NCBI GenBank assembly: GCA_023387715.1
Contig: JAEWHQ010000036.1
Coordinates: 1 to 7,597 of the forward strand
Origin: Pseudomonadota bacterium
GTDB taxonomy: Bacteria; Pseudomonadota; Alphaproteobacteria; Rhizobiales; Rhizobiaceae
DNA length: 7,597 nt
Reading direction: 5' to 3'
Part shown: positions 1 to 7,356 of the stretch, one piece after another
Numbering within the stretch: the first letter of the stretch is position 1
Layout of the letters: the number at the start of each line of letters is the position of its first letter
Translations under genes and position numbers: made by a program
The notes under the pieces: generated by a model
Database searches by the model: none
Told to the model about the DNA's origin: nothing
The model's input: only the letters and a program-made list of their open reading frames with translations

Positions 1-167
1 ATGAAGGCCCGACCTGGTCACCAAATGGTCGTGTGCTGATGTTCTTCCGTCAGCCACGCGGTGCAGGTGCTAAGCTTTACACGGTTGACGTGACTGGCCG
101 TAACGAACGCCAGATCCAGACCCCGAATGGCGGTTCCGATCCGGCATGGTCGCCACTGCTCGAATAG
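1..167 (+). CDS. tolB: TolB, C-terminal end (5' partial)
   Basis: The first complete codon is at position 3, and 54 codons are visible before the TAG at 165-167. The peptide reads [20 protein letters not shown] and ends [12 protein letters not shown]. It carries two short WSPNGR / AWSP type blades characteristic of the last repeats of the TolB beta-propeller. TolB is the periplasmic partner of the Tol-Pal system: it binds Pal and is released by the TolQRA motor so that Pal can accumulate at the division site. The neighbouring pal gene fits this. The N-terminal signal peptide and the domain that carries the TolA/Pal-regulating segment lie outside the window. No frameshift is visible in the part present. 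A strong terminator follows within 25 bases, so tolB transcription probably stops before pal. Confidence 0.93.
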   Translation, partial: EGPTWSPNGRVLMFFRQPRGAGAKLYTVDVTGRNERQIQTPNGGSDPAWSPLLE

Positions 168-191
168 TTGCTGTTTGAGTGCAAAGAATTG

Positions 192-229
192 AAACGGGGT
201 TTGTTTAATTTTAAGCAAGCCCCGTTTTT
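192..229 (+). terminator. Intrinsic terminator after tolB
   Basis: Positions 192-203 (AAACGGGGTTTG) pair with 216-227 (CAAGCCCCGTTT) with one G-U pair. Pairing can continue inward (204-207 with 212-215) to leave an ATTT loop, and T225-T229 form the U tract. It lies 24 bases after the tolB stop and separates tolB from pal transcription. Confidence 0.85.
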
Positions 230-280
230 GAAAAGCCGGAAGTGTAGGCCAAAGCAGATCACTTTCATCAAATGCAGCAG

Positions 281-290
281 ACGCATGCGT
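281..290. promoter_or_regulatory. Perfect palindrome abutting the candidate pal -35
   Basis: ACGCATGCGT is a perfect 10-bp palindrome ending one base before the TTGAGG hexamer at 291-296. Wider imperfect dyads surround it: CAAATGC (269-275) with GCGTTTG (287-293, one G-U), and GCAGAT (254-259) with ATCTGC (300-305). A symmetric site flush with a -35 box could be an operator. No regulator is identified, and a 10-bp palindrome can occur by chance. Confidence 0.35.
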
Positions 291-320
291 TTGAGGCTTA
301 TCTGCAACGCTTGCTAAAAT
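291..320 (+). promoter_or_regulatory. Candidate promoter of pal
   Basis: TTGAGG (291-296) is followed, after an 18-base spacer, by TAAAAT (315-320). TGC directly precedes the -10, giving an extended -10 element. Transcription would begin near 327 and give a leader of about 195 bases before pal. Because a terminator ends tolB at 229, pal needs its own promoter somewhere in 230-500. This is the best match I see. The rest of the gap (321-505) has no convincing ORF. It contains two TTAACC motifs at 437-442 and 461-466. Confidence 0.5.
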
Positions 321-522
321 GCGACCATTATTGAATAATGAAGGCCGCATTTGCTTTAAACAGGCCGTTTTTCTGCCTTAATTACCCTTCATGTGCAGAG
401 CGAAGCGCGACTGGATAAAGTAGTCGTAATAAAATGTTAACCTTACTTTTTCAGCATAATTTAACCTCAATATGATTATTGGGAACAAACGCTGAAACAT
501 TAACTTTAAGGAGCTTCGGCCC

Positions 523-1017
523 ATGCGCCGTTTCCAGTCGATAGCCCGTAGCCCGCTTATTATGGCTCTTTTCATGACACTGGCAGTTGCCGGTTGTGCA
601 TCAAAGAAAAACCTTCCTAACAATGCCGGTGACCTTGGTCTTGGCGGATCAGCCACCCCTGGTTCCCAGCAGGACTTCACCGTGAATGTTGGCGACCGCA
701 TTTTCTATGATCTGGATTCGTCCGTCATTCGCGCCGATGCACAGCAGACCCTGACCAAACAGGCACAGTGGCTTGCTCGTTACCCGCAATATTCGATCAC
801 CGTTGAAGGTCACTCGGATGAACGCGGTACCCGCGAATATAACTTGGCGCTGGGTCAGCGTCGTGCAGCAGCTGCACGCGACTTCCTCGCTTCCCGCGGC
901 GTAGCAACCAACCGTATGCGCACCATCTCCTATGGTAAAGAACGTCCGGTTGCAGCTTGTGACGATATCTCTTGCTGGTCACAGAACCGCCGTGCGGTTA
1001 CTGTCCTGAACCAGTAA
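523..1017 (+). CDS. pal: Peptidoglycan-associated lipoprotein Pal (Omp16-like)
   Basis: This 164-residue outer-membrane lipoprotein anchors the outer membrane to peptidoglycan and is the terminal component of the Tol-Pal complex. It has a basic N-terminus, a hydrophobic signal segment (about 11-24) and the lipobox VAGC with lipidated Cys25. A polar linker (26-50) leads into an OmpA-like peptidoglycan-binding domain (about 52-163). The domain shows the FYDLDSS strand (61-67), the EGHSDERGTREYNLALGQRR signature (95-114, with Asp99 expected to contact diaminopimelate) and the SQNRRAV end motif (153-159). Cys146 and Cys151 flank CDDISC and could form a disulfide. The start ATG has a good ribosome site, TAAGGAG at 507-513, nine bases upstream. 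Length and sequence resemble the Brucella Omp16 family as I recall it. pal is flanked by terminators on both sides and so is probably its own transcription unit. Confidence 0.97.
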   Translation: MRRFQSIARSPLIMALFMTLAVAGCASKKNLPNNAGDLGLGGSATPGSQQDFTVNVGDRIFYDLDSSVIRADAQQTLTKQAQWLARYPQYSITVEGHSDERGTREYNLALGQRRAAAARDFLASRGVATNRMRTISYGKERPVAACDDISCWSQNRRAVTVLNQ

Positions 1018-1027
1018 TTTAAACGGG

Positions 1028-1045
1028 CAGCTGCAAAAGCAGCTG
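1028..1045 (+). other. Hairpin in the pal 3' untranslated region
   Basis: CAGCTGC (1028-1034) and GCAGCTG (1039-1045) form a perfect 7-bp stem with an AAAA loop, 10 bases after the pal stop. It lacks a U tract, so it is not a terminator by itself. It may protect the 3' end of the abundant pal mRNA, which is inference. Confidence 0.6.
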
Positions 1046-1067
1046 GTTGTATGAGAATATGAGTGAT

Positions 1068-1100
1068 AAAAAAGCGGCTCTTGAGCCGCTTTTTTTATTT
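1068..1100. terminator. Intrinsic terminator after pal
   Basis: AAAAAAGCGGCT (1068-1079) pairs with AGCCGCTTTTTT (1084-1095) around a CTTG tetraloop, followed by further T-rich sequence to 1100. The A tract on the left makes it potentially active in both directions. It separates pal from cpoB. Confidence 0.88.
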
Positions 1101-1246
1101 TTACATGATTAAGTTGACGGTTAACAAACTTTAGCCGAATTCAGCACTCTCATGATAAGAGATGAAATATCGCGGTCATGAGCCGTTAATGATCATGATT
1201 GACGGGAATGAGAAACAATCACTCCATTGCATGAGGCAAGCAGGGA

Positions 1247-2242
1247 ATGAAAACTTTGACGAAACATATGACCATCACGGTGGCAATGCTGTCGCTCTTG
1301 GCCAGCAGCCCGGTTTTTGCCGCAGGTGCAGGCATGAGAGCAGAACCAGCTCGCGGCGGTCTGGTGCAATTGGCGCAGGCCGCTGATCCGCGCGTCAGCC
1401 AATTGCAGGAACAGGTTCGTGATCTTTCCGGCAAGCTGGAAGAACTGAACTTCCAGATTCTGCAAATGCAGGAACAAATGCGCAAGCAGCAGGAAGATAA
1501 CGAATATCGTTTTCAGGAGCTGGAAAAGAACAAACAGACTGATGCCGGTAGTACATCCGGCAGCAAAGCAGCCTCTGTTGCTTCTTCTTCACAACAAGAA
1601 ATGGCGGCGGCATCGGAAGATGCCGCGTCAACCTCCGGTCAGTCCGCTGATGAAAATAGCGCCGATTCCGTGGCTATTGGTTCCGATGCCGATCATTCTC
1701 AGCAAGGTAGCGGCATGCCGCCACGTCAGCTGGGTTCAATCCGCATGGATGCCAATGGCAATGTAATCGGCGAGACAATGGATGTGGAACCAGAAGCTGT
1801 GCCGGAAGAAGCATCACGCTATGGTAATGAAACGGCTTCTATCGCTTTGCCGGATACCGATAATCCAAATACGCTTTATGAAGCAGCATATCAGTATATT
1901 TTGTCAGGCGATTATAAAGCGGCCGAGGCAGGCTTTCGTGCCCATATTGACCGCTATCCGGCTGATCCGATGACGGCTGATGCCCGTTACTGGCTGGGTG
2001 AAGCCTTGTTTGGCCAAAAGCGTTTATCGGAAGCAGCAAGCGTTTTCATTGATACGCAGCGCGATTATCCCGATTCGAAGCGTGGCGCAGAAAATATGCT
2101 GAAACTCGGCATTACCTTGCAAGCGATGGGCAATCATGAAGTGGCTTGCGCTACATTTGCGCAAATTGGCTCACGTTACCCAAATTCCACTCCGGCAGTG
2201 ATGGCCAGTATAGATAAGGCGAAAGCGGCAAGCGGCTGTTAG
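1247..2242 (+). CDS. cpoB: Tol-Pal system protein CpoB/YbgF (coiled coil plus TPR)
   Basis: This is a 331-residue periplasmic protein. It has a signal peptide, with likely cleavage after VFA at residue 25. A heptad-rich coiled coil at about 47-96 (starting DPRVSQLQEQVRDL) corresponds to the YbgF trimerisation region. A long Ser/Ala/Asp/Glu-rich linker spans about 97-205, and three TPR-like repeats lie at about 208-241, 244-277 and 278-314, each ending in a YP motif (RYPADP, DYPDS, RYPNS). In E. coli CpoB links the Tol machine to PBP1B and coordinates outer-membrane constriction with septal wall synthesis. Its place downstream of pal supports the same role. The linker makes the protein longer than the E. 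coli form (roughly 260 residues). The protein ends in Cys331, with a second Cys at 301. The start ATG is preceded by GAGG at 1233-1236. Met8 (1268) is a less likely alternative because it has no clear ribosome site. Confidence 0.93.
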   Translation: MKTLTKHMTITVAMLSLLASSPVFAAGAGMRAEPARGGLVQLAQAADPRVSQLQEQVRDLSGKLEELNFQILQMQEQMRKQQEDNEYRFQELEKNKQTDAGSTSGSKAASVASSSQQEMAAASEDAASTSGQSADENSADSVAIGSDADHSQQGSGMPPRQLGSIRMDANGNVIGETMDVEPEAVPEEASRYGNETASIALPDTDNPNTLYEAAYQYILSGDYKAAEAGFRAHIDRYPADPMTADARYWLGEALFGQKRLSEAASVFIDTQRDYPDSKRGAENMLKLGITLQAMGNHEVACATFAQIGSRYPNSTPAVMASIDKAKAASGC

Positions 2243-2253
2243 AGTGCGCTGGC

Positions 2254-3660
2254 ATGGCAGAACTGGACGCAGTTTGCGCTGAACTGAAATTAGACAATGA
2301 GCAAGCAATCGTTGCGGCCGTTTCCGGTGGCAGCGATTCCATTGCTCTTCTTATTTTGCTGCAAGATTATTTAAACGGGCTGGCAACAAGACAGACCGTG
2401 CCGCAATTGGTGGCAGTTACTGTTGATCATGATTTACGAACAGAATCAGCCGCTGAGGCGCAGGCTGTCGCGCAATTTTGTGCGCAAAGAAACATCAGTC
2501 ACATTATCAAAGTCTGGAGCGCTGAGAAACCCAGTACCGGGATTTCCGCTGCTGCACGCGCGATGCGTTATCATTTGTTGATGGAAGCGGCTCGTGAAGC
2601 CGGTGCATCGATGATTTTTACCGGTCATAGTCAGGATGATCAGGTGGAAACCTATATCATGCGGCAGTCGCGGCAGAAAAATGCTTCCGGTGATGGCGCA
2701 AATGATTTGCGCGGCTTGGCAGGAATGGCGGTTTTTACTGTGCTGGCAAAAGAGTTTTTGCTGGTGCGGCCTTTGTTGAAAATGCGCCGCGAAGCTTTGC
2801 GCGATGGATTACGCGTCAAAAATATTCAATGGATTGATGATCCGACCAATTTAGACACGCATTATGAGCGCCCGCGCATCCGGCAGACCCGCAAGGAAGA
2901 AGAGCATCAGAGCTATTTAACTTTGATTGATCAGGCAGCCGCAGAACGCACAGAGATTAATCAGCAAGTGGTCGATTATTGGGATGCGAATGCACAACTT
3001 GCTGAGCTTGTTGCGCCCGATATTGTTTTGCTCGATAGAGCCTTACTCGCAGCAATGCCGCCAGAAGCTGCCTCTCTCTTCATTGGTTTTGTGCTGGCAC
3101 ATATTGGCGGTAAAAACCATCTTCTGCGCTTTGAAGATCGTGATTTTATTTGTCAGACATTAAGCGCATCGCAGCCAAAACAAAAGCGAATGAATTATGC
3201 AGGTTGCGTGATTGAAGCAGGTGTTAAACATCATCGTATTTGGCGGGAGCAACGCAATTTGCCCGTTATAAGCGTGGCACCAAAGAGCAAAATCTTATGG
3301 GATCAGCGTTATTACATTCACAATAACAGCGATGAAGCGATAGAAGTCAGACCCGTTACGCGTGAAGATTTTCATGATTTTTGCATGAAGCATGATCTGA
3401 AGCGTCAGTCGTTTTTTCAGCCTGCCGTTTTTTCTTGCGCCGGCATTTATAAAAAGAATCAGTTGTGCGGCTTACCTGCCTTGGGGCTGCAATGCGTTAA
3501 AATGAACGATATTTCCGTCTCGAAACACAATGCATTGCTGGATAATGTGTTGACGGGGCATGATTTTATACTGGCTTCGCGTTTTTATCAGCACTTCGGC
3601 GGCGGTGAATTTAACCCTGTCGCAAATATTTGCAGAAAGTTTCATAAGAATCGACTTTGA
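2254..3660 (+). CDS. tilS: tRNA(Ile)-lysidine synthetase TilS
   Basis: The enzyme activates C34 of the CAU-anticodon isoleucine tRNA with ATP and attaches lysine. This converts the tRNA from methionine to isoleucine identity so that it reads AUA. The N-terminal PP-loop ATPase domain (about 15-215) shows SGGSDS (24-29), VDHDLRTES (57-65), GHSQDDQVET (124-133), RPLL (172-175) and WIDDPTNLDTHYERPRIR (193-210), all TilS hallmarks. The later part keeps the GCVIE...REQRNLP block (317-337), but its C-terminal third (about 350-468) is divergent. At 468 residues it is slightly longer than E. coli TilS (about 430). It begins 11 bases after the cpoB stop. No good ribosome site precedes the ATG, and an in-frame TAA at 2215 limits upstream extension, so translation is probably coupled to cpoB. 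The gene is cytoplasmic and normally essential. Confidence 0.95.
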   Translation: MAELDAVCAELKLDNEQAIVAAVSGGSDSIALLILLQDYLNGLATRQTVPQLVAVTVDHDLRTESAAEAQAVAQFCAQRNISHIIKVWSAEKPSTGISAAARAMRYHLLMEAAREAGASMIFTGHSQDDQVETYIMRQSRQKNASGDGANDLRGLAGMAVFTVLAKEFLLVRPLLKMRREALRDGLRVKNIQWIDDPTNLDTHYERPRIRQTRKEEEHQSYLTLIDQAAAERTEINQQVVDYWDANAQLAELVAPDIVLLDRALLAAMPPEAASLFIGFVLAHIGGKNHLLRFEDRDFICQTLSASQPKQKRMNYAGCVIEAGVKHHRIWREQRNLPVISVAPKSKILWDQRYYIHNNSDEAIEVRPVTREDFHDFCMKHDLKRQSFFQPAVFSCAGIYKKNQLCGLPALGLQCVKMNDISVSKHNALLDNVLTGHDFILASRFYQHFGGGEFNPVANICRKFHKNRL

Positions 3661-3673
3661 TCGCGCAGATTGC

Positions 3674-3703
3674 CTTGGCAATGCCGTTCTTCGACCCTAT
3701 GTT
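3674..3703 (+). promoter_or_regulatory. Candidate RpoH (sigma-32) heat-shock promoter of ftsH
   Basis: CTTGGCA (3674-3680) and CCCTATGT (3695-3702) are separated by 14 bases. The sigma-32 consensus is CTTGAAA-N13-15-CCCCATNT, so the match is 5 of 7 and 7 of 8 with ideal spacing. The same stretch also reads as a housekeeping promoter: TTGGCA (3675-3680), 17 bases, TATGTT (3698-3703). Predicted transcription starts near 3710, about 50 bases before the ftsH ATG. An inverted repeat, ATTGCC-TT-GGCAAT (3669-3682), overlaps the -35. FtsH is heat-inducible in E. coli, which makes the sigma-32 reading sensible. Confidence 0.55.
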
Positions 3704-3760
3704 ACTGTTTGAATATTGTTCCGGATTGCAGGAACGTCGAGGTTATCGATTGGACCCGTT

Positions 3761-5698
3761 ATGAACCCGAATTATCGCAACTTCGCCCTCTGGGCGATCA
3801 TTGCTCTACTTTTAATCGCTCTGTTCAACCTGTTTCAGAGCCCCGGTCAGCGCACGGCATCGCGTGAAATTCCCTATTCACAGTTTATAGATGATGTGTC
3901 TAACGGGCGCGTTAAATCTGTAACGATCACCGGTCAGCGCGTTTCAGGCTCTTACGGCGATAATGGTTCGACATTCCAGACCTATTCACCGGGGGATACC
4001 GGTCTTGTATCGCGTCTGGAAGAAAAGGGCGTGACCATTACTGCACGTCCTGAAAGCGACGGTTCCGGTTCACTGCTTGGTATTTTGCTGTCATGGCTGC
4101 CGATGATCCTGATTTTGGGTGTGTGGATTTTCTTCATGCGCCAGATGCAGGGTGGATCAAGAGGGGCGATGGGTTTCGGTAAATCGAAAGCAAAATTGCT
4201 GACCGAAGCGCATGGCCGCGTGACTTTCAAGGATGTGGCAGGCGTTGACGAAGCCAAAGAAGATCTGGAAGAAATCGTAGAATTCTTGCGTGACCCGCAG
4301 AAATTCCAGCGTCTGGGCGGTAAAATTCCGCGCGGTGTTTTGCTCGTGGGCCCTCCGGGAACCGGTAAAACTTTGCTGGCGCGTTCTGTTGCCGGTGAAG
4401 CCAATGTCCCTTTCTTCACGATTTCCGGTTCAGATTTCGTGGAAATGTTTGTGGGTGTTGGTGCCAGCCGTGTCCGCGATATGTTCGAGCAGGCCAAGAA
4501 AAACGCACCTTGCATTATCTTCATCGACGAAATCGATGCGGTCGGTCGTCATCGTGGCGCAGGCCTCGGCGGTGGTAATGACGAGCGCGAACAGACATTG
4601 AACCAGTTGCTGGTTGAGATGGATGGTTTTGAAGCTAATGAATCGATCATTCTGATTGCAGCAACCAACCGTCCTGACGTGCTTGATCCCGCGCTTTTGC
4701 GTCCGGGTCGTTTTGACCGTCAGGTTGTTGTGCCTAATCCGGATGTCACGGGTCGTGAGCAGATTTTGAAAGTGCATGTGCGCAATGTGCCGCTTGCTCC
4801 AAATGTCGATCTGAAAGTGCTGGCACGCGGTACTCCTGGCTTCTCCGGTGCTGACCTTGCCAACCTTGTCAACGAATCTGCTTTGATGGCTGCGCGTCGT
4901 AACAAGCGCCTTGTCACCATGCAGGAATTTGAAGACGCCAAAGACAAGATCATGATGGGTGCGGAGCGTCGTTCTTCTGCGATGACACCAGAAGAAAAGA
5001 TGAATACCGCTTATCATGAAGCTGGTCACGCTATTGTTGCACTTAATGTGCCAAAGGCTGATCCGCTGCATAAGGCAACCATTATTCCGCGTGGTCGTGC
5101 GCTCGGTATGGTGATGCAGTTGCCGGAAGGTGATCGTTATTCTGTCACTTATACCTGGATGATTTCGCGTCTTGCGATCATGATGGGTGGCCGTGTGGCA
5201 GAAGAGCTGAAATTCGGTAAGGAAAATGTCACGTCCGGTGCGTCTTCCGATATTCAGCAGGCAACCAAACTGGCACGTTCAATGGTTACCCAGTGGGGCT
5301 ATTCGGATAAGCTTGGTTATGTGGCCTATGGCGAAAACCAGGAAGAAGTCTTCTTGGGTCATTCAGTGGCAAGAACACAGAATGTGTCCGAAGAAACTGC
5401 CCAGATTATTGATGCTGAAGTTCGTCGTCTGATCGATGAGGCTTATGCAGAAGCAACCCGTATCATGACTGAAAAGCGTGAAGACTGGGTGGCTCTTGCC
5501 GAAGGTCTTCTCGAATATGAAACGCTTTCAGGCGATGAAATCAAAGATCTTCTGGCCGGTAAAAAGCCGAACCGTGATGCGGGTGATGATACACCAACCC
5601 GTGGTTCTGGTGTGCCTAAAGCCGGTGCATCTACCCCTAAAAAGGGTGGTGAAGCCGGTGATGAAGGCCATATTGAGCCAGAGCCGCAACCTAATTAA
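3761..5698 (+). CDS. ftsH: ATP-dependent zinc metalloprotease FtsH
   Basis: This is the hexameric inner-membrane AAA+ protease that degrades misassembled membrane proteins and regulatory substrates. In E. coli these include sigma-32 and LpxC. The protein of 645 residues has a first membrane segment (about 7-24), a periplasmic region (25-104) and a second membrane segment (about 105-126). The cytosolic AAA domain carries Walker A GPPGTGKT (197-204), the FVG pore loop (230-232), Walker B IIFIDEID (252-259) and the second region of homology RPGRFDR (314-320). The protease domain carries zinc motif HEAGH (419-423) and third ligand Asp497 in SGASSD. The tail (about 600-645) is Gly/Lys/Pro-rich and probably disordered. 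I chose the ATG giving MNPNYRNF. The frame stays open upstream to a TTG at 3716, but that adds 15 residues unlike the family start and would begin at the mRNA 5' end. The ribosome site is weak (TTGGA, 3750-3754). Confidence 0.97.
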   Translation: MNPNYRNFALWAIIALLLIALFNLFQSPGQRTASREIPYSQFIDDVSNGRVKSVTITGQRVSGSYGDNGSTFQTYSPGDTGLVSRLEEKGVTITARPESDGSGSLLGILLSWLPMILILGVWIFFMRQMQGGSRGAMGFGKSKAKLLTEAHGRVTFKDVAGVDEAKEDLEEIVEFLRDPQKFQRLGGKIPRGVLLVGPPGTGKTLLARSVAGEANVPFFTISGSDFVEMFVGVGASRVRDMFEQAKKNAPCIIFIDEIDAVGRHRGAGLGGGNDEREQTLNQLLVEMDGFEANESIILIAATNRPDVLDPALLRPGRFDRQVVVPNPDVTGREQILKVHVRNVPLAPNVDLKVLARGTPGFSGADLANLVNESALMAARRNKRLVTMQEFEDAKDKIMMGAERRSSAMTPEEKMNTAYHEAGHAIVALNVPKADPLHKATIIPRGRALGMVMQLPEGDRYSVTYTWMISRLAIMMGGRVAEELKFGKENVTSGASSDIQQATKLARSMVTQWGYSDKLGYVAYGENQEEVFLGHSVARTQNVSEETAQIIDAEVRRLIDEAYAEATRIMTEKREDWVALAEGLLEYETLSGDEIKDLLAGKKPNRDAGDDTPTRGSGVPKAGASTPKKGGEAGDEGHIEPEPQPN

Positions 5699-5705
5699 TG
5701 TGTTT

Positions 5706-5730
5706 AAAGGCCGGTTTATCCGGCCTTTTT
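5706..5730 (+). terminator. Intrinsic terminator after ftsH
   Basis: AAAGGCCGG (5706-5714) pairs with CCGGCCTTT (5720-5728) around a TTTAT loop, and the T run at 5726-5730 completes it. It begins eight bases after the ftsH stop. Confidence 0.88.
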
Positions 5731-5850
5731 CTTTGCCGGTTTAATTGTTTTAAATTGCTATGGATGAGCTCTGTCATATTTTTTAAATTTTATCTTTACG
5801 GACAGGGCATTGATAAATATGAGTTTTGTGAATGTAAGTGGCATTATTTA

Positions 5851-5865
5851 ATCAATTGATATAAT
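5851..5865 (+). promoter_or_regulatory. Possible extended -10 element with palindrome upstream of glmM
   Basis: TGATATAAT (5857-5865) contains a perfect TATAAT with the TG extension. It overlaps the 10-bp palindrome ATCAATTGAT (5851-5860). No acceptable -35 lies 16-18 bases upstream, so any activity would rely on the extended -10. In AT-rich DNA a chance match is quite possible. The surrounding 5731-5889 is AT-rich and holds no ORF that I would call. Confidence 0.3.
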
Positions 5866-5889
5866 TCCATACAATCAATGAAAAAGAGT

Positions 5890-5934
5890 GTTATTGCCGT
5901 TTTGCGGCAGTTCTGCGATAAAATGCGCAATAAC
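5890..5934 (+). promoter_or_regulatory. Candidate glmM promoter framed by an inverted repeat
   Basis: TTGCCG (5894-5899), a 17-base spacer and GATAAA (5917-5922), with TGC before the -10, form a plausible sigma-70-type promoter. TAAAAT (5919-5924) is an alternative register. The start would be near 5929, about 50 bases before glmM. GTTATTGC (5890-5897) and GCAATAAC (5927-5934) are a perfect 8-bp inverted repeat enclosing the promoter. A smaller hairpin, TGCCG-TTTTG-CGGCA (5895-5909), covers the -35. This geometry would suit an operator, but no regulator is known from the sequence. Confidence 0.45.
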
Positions 5935-5981
5935 TGTCCGCTGAATGTTTCATCCGGCAGCTCACGGGATAAGGCGCAATC

Positions 5982-7334
5982 ATGAGTCGCAAATATTTTG
6001 GTACAGATGGTATCCGCGGAAAAGCTAATAGTTTTCCGATGACGCCCGATATCGCTATGAAAGTAGGCATGGCGGTCGGTCATTTATTTCGCCATTCTGG
6101 GCAGGCGCGTCGTGTGGTTATTGGCAAGGATACGCGTCGTTCCGGTTACATGCTGGAAAATGCGCTTGTTGCAGGTTTTACCGCAACCGGTATGGATGTG
6201 TTTTTGTTGGGGCCGATCCCGACACCTGCTGTTGCTATGCTTTGCCGCTCGCTGCGTGCTGACATCGGCGTGATGATTTCCGCTTCGCATAATCCATTTT
6301 ACGATAACGGTATCAAACTTTTTGGTCCTGATGGCTTCAAATTGTCAGATGATCTGGAAATCCAGATTGAGAAGATGATCGAAGAAGATATGAGCTCAAT
6401 ATTGGTGAGCCATGGCGATGTGGGTAAAGCCAAACGTGTTGACGGTGATATTTATCGCTATATCGAATTTGCGAAACGCACCTTGCCACGTAATTTGTCG
6501 CTCGAAGGTTTAAGGATCGTTGTCGATTGCGCCAATGGTGCAGCCTATAAAGTGGCACCTGCTGCGCTGTGGGAGCTTGGTGCGGAAGTTATTACCATTA
6601 ATGACAAGCCGAACGGCATTAATATTAACGAAGATTGTGGCTCGACCCATCCGATTGGTTTGATTCGTAAAGTGCATGAAGTGCGTGCCGATGTGGGTAT
6701 TGCGCTTGATGGTGATGCGGATCGTGTATTGCTGGTTGACGAAACCGGAACGGTGATTGACGGTGACCAGCTGATGGCTGTGATTGCGCAATCCTGGGCG
6801 CGCAGTGGTCGTTTACAGGGTGGCGGCATTGTTGCAACCATCATGTCCAATCTTGGCCTTGAGCGCTTCCTGACAGATCATCATCTGTCGCTGGCACGCA
6901 CCAAAGTTGGTGACCGTTATGTGGTTGAGCATATGCGCGCTAACGGCTTCAATGTGGGCGGCGAGCAGTCCGGCCATATTGTTCTCTCAGAGTTCTCGAC
7001 CACTGGTGACGGGCTTGTTTCTGCATTGCAGATTTTAGCATGCGTTCAGCAAGAGGGGCGCCCTCTGAGCGAAGTTTGCCGCAAATTTGAACCTGTGCCG
7101 CAATTGTTGAAAAATGTGCGCTTTACGGGTGGTAAACCGCTTGAAAACAAGCTGGTAAAATCTGCAATTGAAGATGCGCAAAGCAGATTGGGCGATAATG
7201 GTCGCTTGGTGATCCGCCCGTCAGGCACAGAACCATTAATTCGTGTAATGGCTGAAGGTGATGATCGTCAATTGGTTGAAACTGTCGTTGACGATATCAT
7301 TAATGTTATTTCTTCTATCAAAACAGCAGCTTAA
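5982..7334 (+). CDS. glmM: Phosphoglucosamine mutase GlmM
   Basis: GlmM interconverts glucosamine-6-phosphate and glucosamine-1-phosphate in the cytoplasm. This step lies between GlmS and GlmU on the route to UDP-GlcNAc for peptidoglycan and lipopolysaccharide. The 450 residues have the family length. Visible motifs in order are the N-terminal [10 protein letters not shown] (4-13), catalytic loop ISASHNP with phosphorylated Ser102 (99-105), magnesium loop DGDADR (243-248), sugar-binding GEQSGH (327-332) and phosphate-binding [12 protein letters not shown] (412-423). The start ATG has AAGG at 5971-5974, seven bases upstream. GlmM sits directly downstream of FtsH in many bacteria including E. 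coli, but here a terminator and 283 bases separate them, so it probably has its own promoter. No missing residues or frame breaks were seen. Confidence 0.97.
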   Translation: MSRKYFGTDGIRGKANSFPMTPDIAMKVGMAVGHLFRHSGQARRVVIGKDTRRSGYMLENALVAGFTATGMDVFLLGPIPTPAVAMLCRSLRADIGVMISASHNPFYDNGIKLFGPDGFKLSDDLEIQIEKMIEEDMSSILVSHGDVGKAKRVDGDIYRYIEFAKRTLPRNLSLEGLRIVVDCANGAAYKVAPAALWELGAEVITINDKPNGININEDCGSTHPIGLIRKVHEVRADVGIALDGDADRVLLVDETGTVIDGDQLMAVIAQSWARSGRLQGGGIVATIMSNLGLERFLTDHHLSLARTKVGDRYVVEHMRANGFNVGGEQSGHIVLSEFSTTGDGLVSALQILACVQQEGRPLSEVCRKFEPVPQLLKNVRFTGGKPLENKLVKSAIEDAQSRLGDNGRLVIRPSGTEPLIRVMAEGDDRQLVETVVDDIINVISSIKTAA

Positions 7335-7356
7335 AGCTTAAGTTTTCGATTTTTTT

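Noticed and set aside
18..350. Minus-strand open frame of 110 residues across the tolB end and its terminator
   Set aside because: It runs through the tolB coding end and the terminator stem on the opposite strand, and its peptide looks random. No promoter or ribosome site supports it.
1109..1125. CtrA-like TTAA...TTAAC before cpoB
   Set aside because: The spacing is eight bases, not seven, so it misses the consensus geometry. TTGACG (1114-1119) here is a fair -35, but no good -10 follows at the right distance.
4430..5071. Long minus-strand open frames opposite ftsH (also 3982-4524)
   Set aside because: They lie wholly antisense to a strongly conserved gene, show no recognisable domain and have no ribosome site I could find. 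They are mirror frames of the ftsH codons.
5706..5981. Riboswitch or glmS-type ribozyme upstream of glmM
   Set aside because: I could not recognise any conserved core, and the predicted leader of about 50 bases is too short for a typical aptamer plus expression platform.
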